NCBI RefSeq assembly: GCF_028583425.1
Contig: NC_072800.1
Span: 89,976,501 to 90,040,500 of the forward strand
Source: Eublepharis macularius
Taxonomy: Eukaryota; Chordata; Lepidosauria; Squamata; Eublepharidae
Reading direction: 5' to 3'
DNA length: 64,000 nt
The notes beneath the pieces were generated by a model. It did not search any database, had not been told where the DNA came from, and saw only the letters and a list, made by a program, of their open reading frames with translations. How positions within the stretch are numbered: position 1 is the first letter of the stretch; the number at the start of each line of letters is the position of its first letter. The position numbers and the translations under genes were made by a program. Positions 1 to 9,360 of this stretch are shown piece after piece.

Positions 1-140
1 ATTCATCAGCTCTGCCTCTTCCAGCTTTACCTGTGCGGGAGGACGCACACGGAGCTCTTCCTGGATTTTTTCCAAGTTGAGCTTCATCGGAGCACAGTTG
101 GCGTAATTGAAGCGGCTTTTGACTTTCTGAATGACGTTAT
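1..140 (-). CDS. SEC22C: SEC22C coding exon 3 (truncated by window edge)
   Basis: The acceptor is CTGCTGCAG before 140. The exon reads [20 protein letters not shown] and then a Lys/Glu-rich linker ending ELMN at the window edge. This matches the end of the SEC22C longin region. A CAG|GTAAAG string near position 27 looks like a donor, but the frame continues with family-like sequence, so the exon is read through to position 1. Confidence 0.9.
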
Positions 141-2369
141 CTGCAGCAGAGAAAGAAGGAAAAGTTGGCATAAAGCTTATTCCGTATTAAGCAAAGAGGT
201 GTAATGAGCATAATTTGTACAGGCTAAACAATTGGAAGCAGGGTTTAATGCAGAAATTTCATTTACTGCTGAACATGTCGGCCTCCCACCTTTGGGGTGG
301 GGGAGGGTTCTCCCCACCACTGCACTTTGTTAATTTGTTTTACTGTTTGTATATTGATTTTAGTTCTTGTTTTTATCGATTTTAACTGTTCACCGCCCAG
401 AGCCCCTGGGGATGGGCGGTATATAAATTGAAAAAATAAATAAAATAAAATAAATAAATATATACAGGTCTTGGAGGGCAACTGGAGATTGTGGATGAAA
501 AACAAATCCTCCTTTAAGAGGACTGAAAAAACACAGATGGAATTTGGATCGGCTGCTTTACTTCTGAGGTATGTGTCGTGAAGATCGGGCTGTTAAAGCA
601 CATCCGTGAGGACTAGAAACAGCGGGCCAGATAACTGCAGATCCGTTCAAATAAGGGCAATGCTCTTGTCCAGCGCAAGGAGTCTTCCTCTTGCATCAGA
701 CAAAAGGTTCCTTGCCCCAGGGAGCAGCCTGAATCTGCAGCAGCCAACTCATTGCATGTCAAATCCATTTGCTACGCTGGTTCCTAAGAAGGAAGCGGAA
801 AAGAGGACGGGACAACAGGCAGAAAGTCCATGTGCTACACACCGAATTCCAGGAAAGCGTAGGGCCTGGAAGCCAGCCCTACGCTTGTTGCGTCGTAGGA
901 AGTGGCAAATTCCCACTGGAGCTCGTCCAGAAAGCAGAACGCCATGACGGCTGGGTAGCTACTCGCACAAATGCCCATGCAGGCAATTTCGCCGGAAGAA
1001 TGGAAGCTGGAAGAAAAAATAAATAGTCAAAATCAACCGCAGGCATCCAAGGAGACACCCAGGAGAAAGGGGGGGATATATAAACGCTTAAAATAAAGAA
1101 ACAGGACAGAACATTGGAAGGAGAGAAGACTCAAAGGATGCAATCGAGACTCTGTCCTTAAAACTCAACAGAAGAGGAACTTGGATTGTTTGCTCTGCAA
1201 ACCACAGGACCAGACGTCGTGCAGAAAAAGTGCCTCTCCAAATCTTAGCCTTTGTTATCCTTAATTCTTCTTTCTCAACAGGCAGGTTGCTTTCCAGAGT
1301 TGCAGACACTGGCCCCATTGTCAGTCTCAGAAACCACACCCCCTGCTTAAACCCACAGGACCAGGAAGTGATCCAGTGACAGCAGAGCAGCACGTCGAGA
1401 ACACCGTGTTCGTAAGCTTTAAGTAACAGTAAAAACAAAACACACGTTTCTAGCCCTCAAGACTGCAAAAGGAAATCTGAAAACACGTGGGCAGGAAAAT
1501 TCTAGCATCTGGAATGAAGGGAGGATGGGATCACCCAGGAAAGGTTTCTCAAGTTCTGAACACCCTCCAAGATTTGTAGATCGTCCTACTGGGGTGGTTA
1601 AGAATCGCGGGGCGCAGCGTGGCTCCTTAGCCTTTTCAACAACTAGGAGCAGCAAAGTTATACAAAATAATCAGACACCTGCAAATATCCGTGTTTGTTT
1701 AGCTTGCAGAATGCAGATTTTCCCAGTATAAAATCTGAAATTACTTTGGTTAGAGTTTATTTATTTTTGATTTTCATTCCGCCCTGCCCACATTTCCAGC
1801 AGGCTCAGGGCAGATTCTAGCAGCAATTGCAGCATTAATTTTTTTCATTGCTAGATGCAGAGTTTTACGCACACAGCTCTGAAGGGCTTATAGAAAGCGT
1901 ACGTGCAACACTTAAAGGACAGACAGTTGGTCAGAATGCGGAGTAGCCTCCATCAAGATAAAGCTCCAGGCCCTCTTGACTCTTTCACCCATTTCTCCTT
2001 CAGATATTATCAAGAAACAGCGTTTCAGAAACAACTTATTTTTTTATTAGTCAATTTCCAGCCCTCCCTCCCCGGGAATGGGCTCAGGGCGGGTTACTCG
2101 TTACTACGGGAGGCGTGCTACGGAGCCCATTCCTTAAGGTTATATTACGGAGGGTCAGTACTTCTCTCCGGCTGAAGGGCAGCTTACTGTATGCTGAGAT
2201 CACGTTCTTTGGCTGTTCCCCGATCTGGATAGCGCATCAGCATTGAGGACAAGGCCTTGAGTTTCTTCCGGCATTCCAAGAAGTCCTGATCTAGGTGGAA
2301 GTCCGTGGAGGCAGAGAGCGGAAGCCCATCCCTCACCCGCACCACGCAGGCAAAGAGGATCATGGACAT
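1..2369 (-). CDS. SEC22C: SEC22C, 5' part of gene (three coding exons, 3' end outside window)
   Basis: SEC22C is an ER/Golgi membrane protein of the SEC22 family, implicated in vesicle traffic between ER and Golgi. It has an N-terminal longin-type domain and, unlike SEC22B, no SNARE motif. Three minus-strand exons (2369-2188, 1006-843, 140-1) join in frame across GT-AG introns and encode the first 162 residues. The start reads [20 protein letters not shown], followed by a longin core with [20 protein letters not shown] and [19 protein letters not shown], closely like vertebrate SEC22C. The membrane-spanning C-terminus lies to the left of the window. The start ATG is at 2369; a second in-frame Met lies two codons later. 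Assignment is by recalled family similarity plus perfect splice phase. Confidence 0.95.
330..465 (+). repeat. LINE/SINE 3' tail with (TAAA)n
   Basis: Contains the motif TTCACCGCCCAGAGCC...GGCGGTATATAAATTG followed by AAATAAATAAAATAAA. Such tails end many sauropsid CR1/L2-clade LINEs and the SINEs that borrow them. It lies in the SEC22C intron. Confidence 0.6.
843..1006 (-). CDS. SEC22C: SEC22C coding exon 2
   Basis: The acceptor TTCTTCCAG precedes 1006. The exon encodes the middle of the longin domain, [16 protein letters not shown] through [12 protein letters not shown]. The donor is at 842 (TTCG|GTGTGT). A second GT two bases further on would break the phase with the next exon. Confidence 0.94.
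1738..1835 (-). repeat. LINE/SINE 3' tail, minus orientation
   Basis: The minus strand reads CTGCCCTGAGCCTGCT...GGGCAGGGCGGAATGAAAAT, a variant of the same tail motif. It lies in the SEC22C intron between coding exons 1 and 2; the rest of that intron shows nothing I recognise. Confidence 0.5.
2188..2369 (-). CDS. SEC22C: SEC22C coding exon 1
   Basis: Encodes residues 1-60 plus two bases of codon 61. The exon body extends upstream to 2397, where a minus-strand acceptor (TTTCTTTCCAG) begins a 28-nt 5' UTR segment. The donor is CA|GTAAGC at 2187. The split codon CA+C gives His, so the protein reads SIHFHSSGE across the junction. Confidence 0.95.
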
Positions 2370-2546
2370 CCTCCACAGGAGAACTCATGGGGACCGCCTG
2401 GAAAGAAAAACACGGCGTGCGGAGGTAAGAGGATTGTTCTGAACATGTCGGGTGATACTGCAAGCAAGGAAAGAGTGATCTGATAACTCTGGACTAAGCT
2501 AGGAGCCCCCTCAGCATCCTACACCTAACAGCCTTGTTCAAACATT

Positions 2547-2698
2547 GAGTGATTCCGCACACGTTGGATAATGCACTTCCAATCCTCTTTATAGATCATT
2601 TGGAACGGATTTGTTTGTGTGAGGAACAAATAATCCGCCTCAAACGATTGATAAAGTGCATTGAAAGTGCATTGTCCAATGTGTGCAGAATTAGCCAT
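2547..2698. mobile_element. Small MITE with ~45 bp terminal inverted repeats
   Basis: The left end GATTCCGCACACGTTGGATA and the reverse complement of the right end, ATTCTGCACACATTGGACA, match with few changes. Both arms continue through AATGCACTT...CTTTATAGATC/CTTTATCAATC. The centre is about 50 bp of unrelated sequence. No transposase; a non-autonomous DNA element. Confidence 0.7.
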
Positions 2699-3235
2699 TG
2701 TATTTCCAAGCGAAATCAAGTTTATTACGTCCAGAAAATGCCTGGCAGATTCCGCAAGGACTAATGTGATATGTTTGTGGTATTCCACGGCAAAGTGCAT
2801 TATATGAGCAAAACTGCAATATTTAGAGCCCAGATATTAAGATCGTCAGGGGCTGGTGGGTGGGGTAAGAGGGGAGAATTGACAACTGGGAAACCTCCCC
2901 CCCCCCATCTCTTACTAACTGACAATTCCCAGTTTCTCAGAGTTCTCCCACATCCCAAGAAATACTGTGATTTGTTGACTTAAACAAAAAACTAGGGAGT
3001 AAAGAAATTGAACTGTTAATCTCAGCAATTGGTAGATTTAAAACAAAAATTATTTGCAATCTGAATCAGAAAAGCAGGGTATACATACATCAAACAGATA
3101 TACAAATAGTGTTCTAGCATGGAATGGAGCACAGCAAATAAAGCTGACATGGAATCTAGTCACAGATCGTACAGAGGCATGCAAAAACGACCCTAACAGG
3201 TGGACGAGAATGTTAAAATGCTTTAATTGAACTGA

Positions 3236-3492
3236 GAGAGCCAGTCTGGTGTAGTGGTTAAGAGCGGCAGGACTCTAATCTGGACAGCCAGGTTTGATTC
3301 CCCACTCCTCCGCTTGAAGCCAGCTGGGCGACCTTGGGTGAGTCACAGCTCTCTCAGAGCTCTCTCAGCCTCACCCACCTCACAGGGTGATTGTTGTGGG
3401 GACAATAATAACATATTTTGTAAACTGCACAGAGTGGGCGTTAAATTGCCCTGAAGGGCAGTATATAAACAGAATGTTGTTGTTGTTGTTAT
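3236..3492 (+). mobile_element. tRNA-derived SINE
   Basis: Begins AGAGCCAGTCTGGTGTAGTG with a pol III A-box-like TGGTGTAGTGGTTAAG at 3248 and a B box GGTTTGATTCC at 3291. The body contains CCACTCCTCCGCTTGAAGCC and ACCCACCTCACAGGGTG, and it ends in a (TTG)n tail. The same family occurs at 54594 (+) and 56905 (-). Confidence 0.85.
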
Positions 3493-3647
3493 AACCCTTA
3501 CACCAGCAGGTTATTTCTCCAAAATACATGTAGCAGATAACCAAGAACACTGGCCATTAAATGTTGCTAAGGGGAGATTCTCCGCTCATTCAAAGGAAGC
3601 TACAGTACTACCCTCCCCAATCATTCACACACAACCCTACTCGAAAA

Positions 3648-3875
3648 ATGGTAGAAAAGAGCAAGATTCCAGTAGCACCTACAAGACTAACCAAATTTGT
3701 GGTAGGATATGAGCTTTTGTAAGCAACAGCTCATTTCTTCAGGGTATGAACTTTTCACGAGCTGTGGCTCACGAAAGCTCATACCCTGCCACAAATTTGG
3801 TCAGTTTTATAGGTGCTACTGGATTCTTGCTCTTTTCTACTGCTACAGACAGACAAACACGGCTACCCATCTTGA
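3648..3875 (+). mobile_element. PLE-like palindromic insert, AUACC family, with 12-bp TSD
   Basis: Two inverted arms (CCAGTAGCACCTACAAGACT ... TTATAGGTGCTACTGGATTC) around a ribozyme-like centre, with the 3' tail CTACAGACAGACAAACACGG. It is flanked by the direct repeat CCTACTCGAAAA (3636-3647 and 3876-3887). The hammerhead core is degenerate on both strands: the minus copy has CUGAAGA, but the G of GAAA is lost. Confidence 0.75.
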
Positions 3876-3988
3876 CCTACTCGAAAAGAGCTTCAAAACG
3901 TTTATCAGACAGAAAGTGCAACACAAATATTTATCGAAAAGAGTCCAGTAGCACCTTTAAGACTAATCAACTAACCAACTTTACTGTA

Positions 3989-4030
3989 GCATAAGCTTTC
4001 AAGAATCACACTTCTCTTCGTCAGATGCAT
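3989..4030 (-). ncRNA. Hammerhead ribozyme-like motif, opposite strand of the same palindrome
   Basis: The minus strand reads GCAU, CUGACGA, AGAA/UUCU stem II, GAAA, GCUU, AUGC. It shares the central GATGCATC with the plus-strand copy. Confidence 0.6.
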
Positions 4031-4065
4031 CTGACGAAGAGAGCTGTGGTTCTCGAAAGCTTATG
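4024..4065 (+). ncRNA. Hammerhead ribozyme-like motif
   Basis: GCAU (stem I 5' arm), CUGACGA core, an unpaired A, GAGA/UCUC stem II, GAAA, GCUU, then AUGC (stem I 3' arm). The predicted cleavage is after GCUU. Stem III is minimal, a single A-U closing a GC dinucleotide. Confidence 0.65.
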
Positions 4066-4619
4066 CTACAGTAAAGTTGGTTAGTCTTAAAGGTGCTACT
4101 GGACTCTTTTCGATTTTGCTACTACAGACTAACACGGCTAACTCCTCTGGATCTACAAATATTTATATAAATCAATAAAACAAATGCAAGCACCAAAGCC
4201 ACGTCTAATCTCGTAAGATAAAAAAAGAGCCTGTCTACATGTCACAAGACTTCAGCCTGGTTCCAAAGACTACACCCAACCCCGATTTCTTCTCTAGGAG
4301 CCTCTGTCGTTTGCAGCCGGCATTACCGTCAGGAGGAAAGGCACGCCCACAACAGCTTCATGCGTTCCTTTGAGAAAAATAACTTAATTGGGGCCACATG
4401 GCCCTAATCGGGGGATCTACAAATCTTAGAAGGCAATATGGGATTTTAGATGGCGCCTGCTCTCCACTTGCAATGACTTCTGATGACGGCAGCGAGACAT
4501 TTTATACTGCTCAACCCACCCCGAGAATAAAATCCTGTATTTCTCCCCCAAGAGACACACAGAAGACATGAATCACACTGGACATTAAAGAGGGACTGAT
4601 ATCAGGAACTCTGTCTCAT

Positions 4620-4770
4620 GGTTTCTTAACAGTCTCTCTAGAGGAGATGTCTGGGCGCATGTTCGTCAAGTGTCAGGAGACACAATGGTAGCCGGGAAGC
4701 GTAGTTTTGAAAGACAGAAACGGCAGAGATTGCTCCAGAGGGGACAGATTCTCTCACAGGGCTCCACCAC
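4620..4770 (+). repeat. Repeat unit related to the 11.7-12.0 kb inverted repeat
   Basis: Contains GGGAAGCGTAGTTTTGAAAGACAG, a diverged match to GGGAAGTGTAGTTTTAAAAG at 11748 and to the inverted arm at 11955. Family not known to me. Confidence 0.5.
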
Positions 4771-5034
4771 CTCTGGCATTTCCCCTTCCGGAGCCTCTGA
4801 CCTGCTGAGGCTCGGTTAATTCAAAGTTTTAAGTAGTGGGGGTGGCAGGATAAAAGCTCCAGGAGAGAAAGTCAGGTACGTCAGAGGAGGTGGAGGGTTT
4901 ATATATTCTATATAAACAACTCTATTTTAAAGGCTGATTTAACATCTTTGATGTTTGGGTGCAGAGGGGTTTTATTGTGCTGATGTTTGCCACCTTGGAG
5001 ACCCTCTTCGGTAAGGCAAGGGGCACAGATTGAT

Positions 5035-5160
5035 TTGAATTATTACATTTCTAGCCCGCCCACCCCATGAGCAGGTTACAACATCATATCGCATACAAAT
5101 ATAACATAAGCATATATATTTATGCATAAAACAAAATCAATAAATATACAGTATAAAATA
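5035..5160 (-). repeat. Probable LINE 3' tail, minus orientation
   Basis: TACATTTCTAGCCCGCCCACC followed by AT-rich sequence with AAAATCAATAAATA. It resembles the reverse of sauropsid LINE tails. Low information. Confidence 0.35.
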
Positions 5161-5180
5161 GAATATAAAATACAGCAAGA

Positions 5181-5290
5181 TGGGTAGCAGCGTTTGTCTG
5201 TAGCAGTAGAAAAGAGCAAGAGTTCAGTAGAACCTATAAGACGGACAACATTTGTGGTAGTCACAGCTCATTTCTTCAGATACATTTTAG
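5181..5290 (-). mobile_element. PLE-like fragment, AUACC family
   Basis: The minus strand has GUAU, CUGAAGA and GAGCUGUGACU, but the GAAAGCUC segment is deleted. The tail GTAGCAGCGTTTGTCTGTAG is the family end. Confidence 0.6.
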
Positions 5291-5394
5291 AAAACTGCTT
5301 TTGAGCGCCACAACGACAGGACTGTGTGCACTTTTATAGGTCACACTCAAAACAGCCAAATACAGGGCAAATTATAGCAGAGAATTCTGTCCAA

Positions 5395-5540
5395 AACAAG
5401 CAGTAGAAAAGAGCAAGTCCAGCCGCACCTAGAAGACTAACAAAATTTGGGATAAGGTATGAGCTTTCATGAGTCACAGCTCACTTCTTCAGGCCACTTC
5501 AGGTGAGTGTTCTTTTGTTGGTCTTATCAATGCTACTGAA
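5395..5540 (-). mobile_element. PLE-like fragment with intact hammerhead-like core
   Basis: Arm CCAGCCGCACCTAGAAGACT with the centre reading, on minus, CUGAAGA, AGUGAG...CUCAU, GAAA, GCUC, AUACC. The upstream stem I arm is not complementary, so self-cleavage would be impaired. A partial opposite arm (GTTGGTCTTATCAATGCTAC) follows. Confidence 0.6.
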
Positions 5541-5687
5541 TACAATGAAACAAAATACAATGAAACAAAATCTCTCCAAAATACAGCATTTAACAGAAAT
5601 GTTTTTAATTCGTTTAAAGGGCCAGGACCTTATTTCTCCAGACCAGCTGGCCACCCTATTGGTCCCTCCAGGGCTGCTCATTCTAAA

Positions 5688-5883
5688 GTTTCCAACCTCC
5701 AGGCGGCGCCGGGAGATCTCCTAGAATTGCAACCCCAAGCAACAGAGATCAGTTCCCCTAGAGACAACGGCTGCTTTGGAGGGTGGGCGTTCATTATACC
5801 CCGTCGAGGTCCCCCCTCCCCAAACCTCGCCCTCTCCAGGCCGCACCGCCGAATCTCCCGGAATCTCCCGACCGGGAGCTGAC
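5688..5883 (+). repeat. GGTTGCCAG-family interspersed repeat, copy 1
   Basis: Reads CCAACCTCCAGGCGGCGCC, GGAGATCTCCTAGAATTGCA, AGATCAGTTCCCCTAGAG, then a C-rich right half to GGGAGCTGACA. It is the same unit as 60067-60298. Unclassified; short TIR-like ends, no coding content. Confidence 0.7.
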
Positions 5884-6300
5884 ACACAATCACCGATCCT
5901 CCCCTAGCCGCCTAACTTCAACGCCACCGACTTTAACGCGGCTGCGCCAGGCGACGTACAAAGCAACCAAGGCTGCCTCCGCCCCCAGACCCCGCCCACC
6001 CTCCGCCCCACCCCGTGGCTCGCGAGCGACCCTCCCTCCCCTTCCCCACCGGCTCTCACCTCCTCCGGGCTCTCCTGCGGGCCTCGCCGTCGCAGCGACC
6101 GGGCAGGCGACGGAGGAAGCGGCCTGCGCCACAACAAACGCCCCCTCGCCCGCCCACTTCCGCCCACGGAGCCGGGGACGGCTAGAGCGGGTGGCCGCGC
6201 CATAGAGCGGCGAGGGAAGAGCGTCGGCCTCCCACAGGGGGAACCCCTAGAGATACGGTCACTCTCGCCTACAGGCACACTCGAGACTTCCGGTTTCACA
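5880..6300. promoter_or_regulatory. CpG-rich promoter, probably of SEC22C
   Basis: GC- and CpG-dense, non-repetitive segment in an otherwise AT-rich, CpG-poor spacer. It has ETS-type CACTTCCG (near 6157) and ACTTCCGG (near 6288) and a CTCGCGAG core (near 6020). It lies upstream of the minus-strand SEC22C exons. Its left flank (to about 5880) merges with a copy of the interspersed GGTTGCCAG repeat. Confidence 0.6.
6060..6200 (-). other. SEC22C: Probable untranslated first exon of SEC22C
   Basis: SEC22C coding exon 1 begins after a splice acceptor, so an upstream untranslated exon is required. The CpG-rich block here contains a good minus-strand donor, GGAG|GTGAGAGCC, with the exon ending at 6060. 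The 5' end near 6200 is a guess. This is inference; a more distant start, for example in the 15.7 kb CpG island, is possible because human SEC22C has far-upstream starts. Confidence 0.45.
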
Positions 6301-6716
6301 GCGAAAGTCTCCCTTGGCTTAGAACACCCTAAGCCAAGGGCACCGCTTTCCTGGCGAGGCTGCTAGATTGTCCCCATTTTGATTTTTTACCGAAGTTTGG
6401 GCTGTGAATCATGCAAACCATTTTTTTTAAAATCTCTCTGGGACAGAACAGAGAAAGAGGCAGAGCTGCTTAGGAGCGATGCTGTGATGGGAAGGAAGGA
6501 AGGTGAGGCGGGGGGAGCGGCTCTTAAAGGTGCAGGAGAGGGGAAGGCGACCGCCCTAAACGCCAACCTGGGCAGGAGAAACTTTTCCTAGCAGAAGTAA
6601 CATCACCAGGAAGGTCTTCTTCACCTGCTGCTGCTCTGCAAAAAAAAAAATCTGTAAACTTTTTATTCTCCGAGAAAAAATATGCTGTGTTGCAGCAAGT
6701 GAAGCCGTCTAGCAAT

Positions 6717-6908
6717 TCTGAGATCTCATCAGATCTCAGAAGCTAAGCAGGGTCTGCTTTGGTTAGTAATTGGATGGGAGACCTCCAAGGAAGTCCAGGG
6801 TTGCAGAGCCAGGCAATGGCAAACCACCTCTGTTGGTCTCTTGCCATGAAAACCCCACTGGGGTTTGCTATAAGTCAGCTATGACTTGAGAGTACTCTTC
6901 ACCACCTC
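6717..6908 (+). mobile_element. 5S rRNA-derived SINE, copy 1 of 3
   Basis: GATCTCAGAAGCTAAGCAGG and GGTTAGTAATTGGATGGGAG are direct derivatives of the 5S rRNA internal promoter (A box and C box). They are followed by the body GGCAATGGCAAACCACCTCT and CATAAGTCAGCT-type 3' sequence. It is not a functional 5S gene: the 5' and 3' stems of 5S are absent. Confidence 0.85.
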
Positions 6909-6920
6909 CATATTATACGA

Positions 6921-7124
6921 GCCCTGACCTGGATAGCCCATGTGAGCCTGATCTCATCAGATCTCAGAAGCTAAGCAGGGTTGGCCTTGGTTAGTAATTG
7001 GATGGGAGACCTCCAAGGAAGTCCAGGGTTGCTGCAGAGCCAGGCAATGGTAAACCACCTCTGTTGGTCTCTTGCCATGAAAACCCCACTAGGGGTCACC
7101 CTAAGTCAGCTATGACTTCAGGGC
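6921..7124 (+). mobile_element. 5S rRNA-derived SINE, copy 2 of 3
   Basis: Starts further upstream than copy 1 (GCCCTGACCTGGATAGCCCA) and then repeats the 5S-like GATCTCAGAAGCTAAGCAGG and the shared body. Nearly the same sequence as copy 1, immediately adjacent. Confidence 0.85.
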
Positions 7125-7136
7125 AGGATTTTGCCC

Positions 7137-7330
7137 TGAAGCTAAGCAGGGTCAGCCTTGGTTAGTAATTGGATGGGAGATCTCCAAGGAAGACCAGGGT
7201 TGGTATGCAGAGACAGGCAATAGCAAACCACTTCTGTTAGTCTCTTTCCTTTAAAACTCATCAGAGGTTGCCATAAGTCACCTGTGCCATAAGTCACCTG
7301 CAACCTGATAGCACTTTCTACCACCAGGAA
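7137..7330 (+). mobile_element. 5S rRNA-derived SINE, copy 3 of 3, 5'-truncated
   Basis: Starts inside the 5S-derived part (GAAGCTAAGCAGGGTCAGCC) and is more diverged in the body (GGCAATAGCAAACCACTTCT). It has a short internal duplication of GCCATAAGTCACCTG. Confidence 0.8.
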
Positions 7331-7334
7331 GAGG

Positions 7335-7470
7335 GGGACCTGACCAGAGTATAATGCCCTCCACCATCCAACGCAGCCATTTCCTCCAGGGGAACTGATA
7401 TGTATAGCCTGGAGATCAGTTGTGATACCAGGAGATCTCCAGCCACCACCTGGAGGGTGGAAACCTTGCT
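7335..7470 (-). repeat. GGTTGCCAG-family interspersed repeat, partial, minus
   Basis: Contains AGCCATTTCCTCCAGGGGAA, TGGAGATCAGTTGTGATACC and AGGAGATCTCCAGCCACCAC, the reverse complement of the family body. Confidence 0.65.
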
Positions 7471-8514
7471 CCCTGACATGAGGATCAAGGGCTGGGCGTA
7501 GAAGCCAGTGAATTGTACTGCCTGGTTTAACTTCCACCTCTACTGCAAGCTCGCTAGATGGCGCAAAGCAAGCCACTGGATCTGGAGCCCCTTCTGCAAT
7601 ATGGGGAAAGAGCAAGCATACTCTGCAAGGCTGTTGTAAACAGTCCAACAAATTAACATGTGCGAAGCGCTTTGCATACCGGAAGAAGCTGCTAAGTCTT
7701 GCTGTTATGTGCGGCACCTCCATGGCGATTGCAAAGGAGCAGCTGTGTTAGGCTATTTTAGCAAAAGAAAAAAGAAAGCATTTGTCCTTAAGGTGGCCCT
7801 GGACTTTTGCTTTTATTTTACACCACTTCCGTTAAAGCAAGAACACAATCACGGGCAATCACCCTTGCTGAACGGGCGCCGCTTATGCGCATGGTTTCAC
7901 TTGGCATTTTCCATTTCCTTGGTCAGAGGGAATGACGCACGTGCTTCTTAAATCAACAGGTGGCTTTTGTCTCTCCATAAAACAATGCAGTCATTAAAAG
8001 GGGACAGCAATGCCCTTGGCTCCTGGAGTGCTGCTTAGATAACATGTATGAAAGCATTCCTTCAAATCTGTCTTCCTTGATCTCTTTTCCTGGCCCGCGG
8101 GAGCATTGCTTTGGATTTGATTGATAGTTTATGACATTCATCCTTCTCCACCTGAACGGAGAACCGCTGCAATAAGAGCCAGCATTTTAGGATGCTTATC
8201 TGAGGTGCTTGAAGCACTTTGCGGCCTTATCTCTAGCGGGCTGGCTTGCAGCAGGGCACCAAAGCTTGCCCTGTAAAACTAGCTGCCGTTCTCTCACGCC
8301 AGGAAGTCTGCCCTGACTGAGGGCACTTCCTCCTGAATCATTCTTATGAGGACTGGTTGTTCTGTCTGTTGTATTTTTATTCCCTCCCTTCAAGCAGGGA
8401 GAAGACAAAAAAGGCACATAAGAAGCCCCCTGGTAGCTCAGATCAGAGTTCCATTTAGTGGTCCAGCAAGATGCCCCTAGACGACGGTCTCCACCCAGAT
8501 TTGGGTCCACTCCT

Positions 8515-8682
8515 CTAGCACCTTAAAGACCAACTAGATTTCCAGGGTATGAACTTTCGAGAGTCAGAGCTCCCTTCTGACACTCAAAAGCTCATAGCCT
8601 GGAAATCTAGTTGGTCTTTACGGTGCTACTGGACCTGAATCTTGCTCTTCTACTGCAGACCAACATGGCTATCCACCTGAAA
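8515..8682 (+). mobile_element. PLE-like palindromic insert, degenerate
   Basis: Arms AGCACCTTAAAGACCAACTA and GTTGGTCTTTACGGTGCTAC around GGTATGAACTTTCGAGAGTC. The minus strand reads CUCUC, GAAA, GUUC, AUACC, but the CUGANGA half of the core is broken. The tail is CTACTGCAGACCAACATGGC. Confidence 0.65.
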
Positions 8683-8684
8683 CG

Positions 8685-8905
8685 GGCCAATTCCGCACGG
8701 CTTACCTGAAGCCGGAATGTTTTTATTTATTTATTTTATTTATTCAGTGTTGCGGAACATGCTGGGAAAATACGGAAGATTGCGTTTTCTCGCGCGAGTT
8801 TTGCGCGACATCGCGCAAAACTCGTGTGAGAAAACGCGATCGTCCGTGTTTTTTCTGGCATGTTCCACAACGTCCCAGCTTCAGGTAAGCCGTGCGGAAT
8901 CGGCC
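8685..8905. mobile_element. Highly palindromic MITE
   Basis: The ends GGGCCAATTCCGCACGGCTT and (reverse complement) GGCCGATTCCGCACGGCTTA, continuing ACCTGAAGC, are almost identical. The interior is a second inverted repeat centred near 8809 (GTTTTCTCGCGCGAGTTTTG against its complement). The whole 220 bp can fold as one long hairpin. No coding capacity. Confidence 0.75.
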
Positions 8906-9079
8906 ATGGTCTCCAGCCAATTTTTACTCCCACTACATCATCATAACCATTACATCATTAAATGTGAGAAATTTGGAAGGGGTTTTACTATTAGGAGATT
9001 ATTAGCTGATTTTGCCATTCATGGTGATCTCAGGAATGGTCCACGTGAATTGCAATAGTCTACTGTATTCGTTTTTGGA

Positions 9080-9345
9080 TACTGCATCCATTTTTAGTAT
9101 CTCAATCATGATTTTTATAAACCATTGTCGTGTCTCATCTCTGCTGTTTCTTCTAAACTGAAAAGCCCCCAAATGGATAGCCTTTCCTCATAGAAAAGAT
9201 GCAGTAACTCTTGGGTGCCTTCCTCCCAGCTCTGCAGTACCTTTTTTGAGACAAAGTGACCAGAACTGTCACGTTTCAAATGATAGCACATCAAGAATCT
9301 GGACAGGAACATTACAATATAGTCACTGAAGAGCAAAGGACCCAG
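9080..9345 (-). repeat. Old LINE-like interspersed repeat, minus
   Basis: Plus strand contains CTAAACTGAAAAGCCCCCAA, AGCCTTTCCTCATAGAAAAG and GACAAAGTGACCAGAACTGT, a pattern common in sauropsid interspersed repeats of LINE type. Diverged; family not certain. Confidence 0.4.
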
Positions 9346-9360
9346 CATAGGAGTGGAATT

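Larger units (their letters stand above)
3935..4154 (+). mobile_element. PLE-like palindromic insert, AUGC family, with 12-bp TSD
   Basis: Inverted arms of about 85 nt meet at GATGCATC (4024-4031). The tail is TACAGACTAACACGGCTAAC then TCCTCTGGATCT. It is flanked by the perfect direct repeat ACAAATATTTAT (3923-3934 and 4155-4166). Both arms carry a hammerhead-like core, one per strand. Assigned as PLE-like because Penelope-like elements are known to carry minimal hammerheads in their terminal repeats; no reverse transcriptase is present. Confidence 0.8.

Noticed and set aside
3236..3320. tRNA gene from A and B boxes
   Set aside because: No cloverleaf with acceptor stem; the body and (TTG)n tail show a SINE.
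5783..6299. Open frames of 80-140 codons in the SEC22C CpG region
   Set aside because: GC-rich DNA has few stops; Pro/Arg-rich translations without family resemblance or splice support.
6717..7330. 5S rRNA genes
   Set aside because: Only the internal promoter part of 5S is present, joined to a SINE body; the terminal stem and full 120-nt length are missing.
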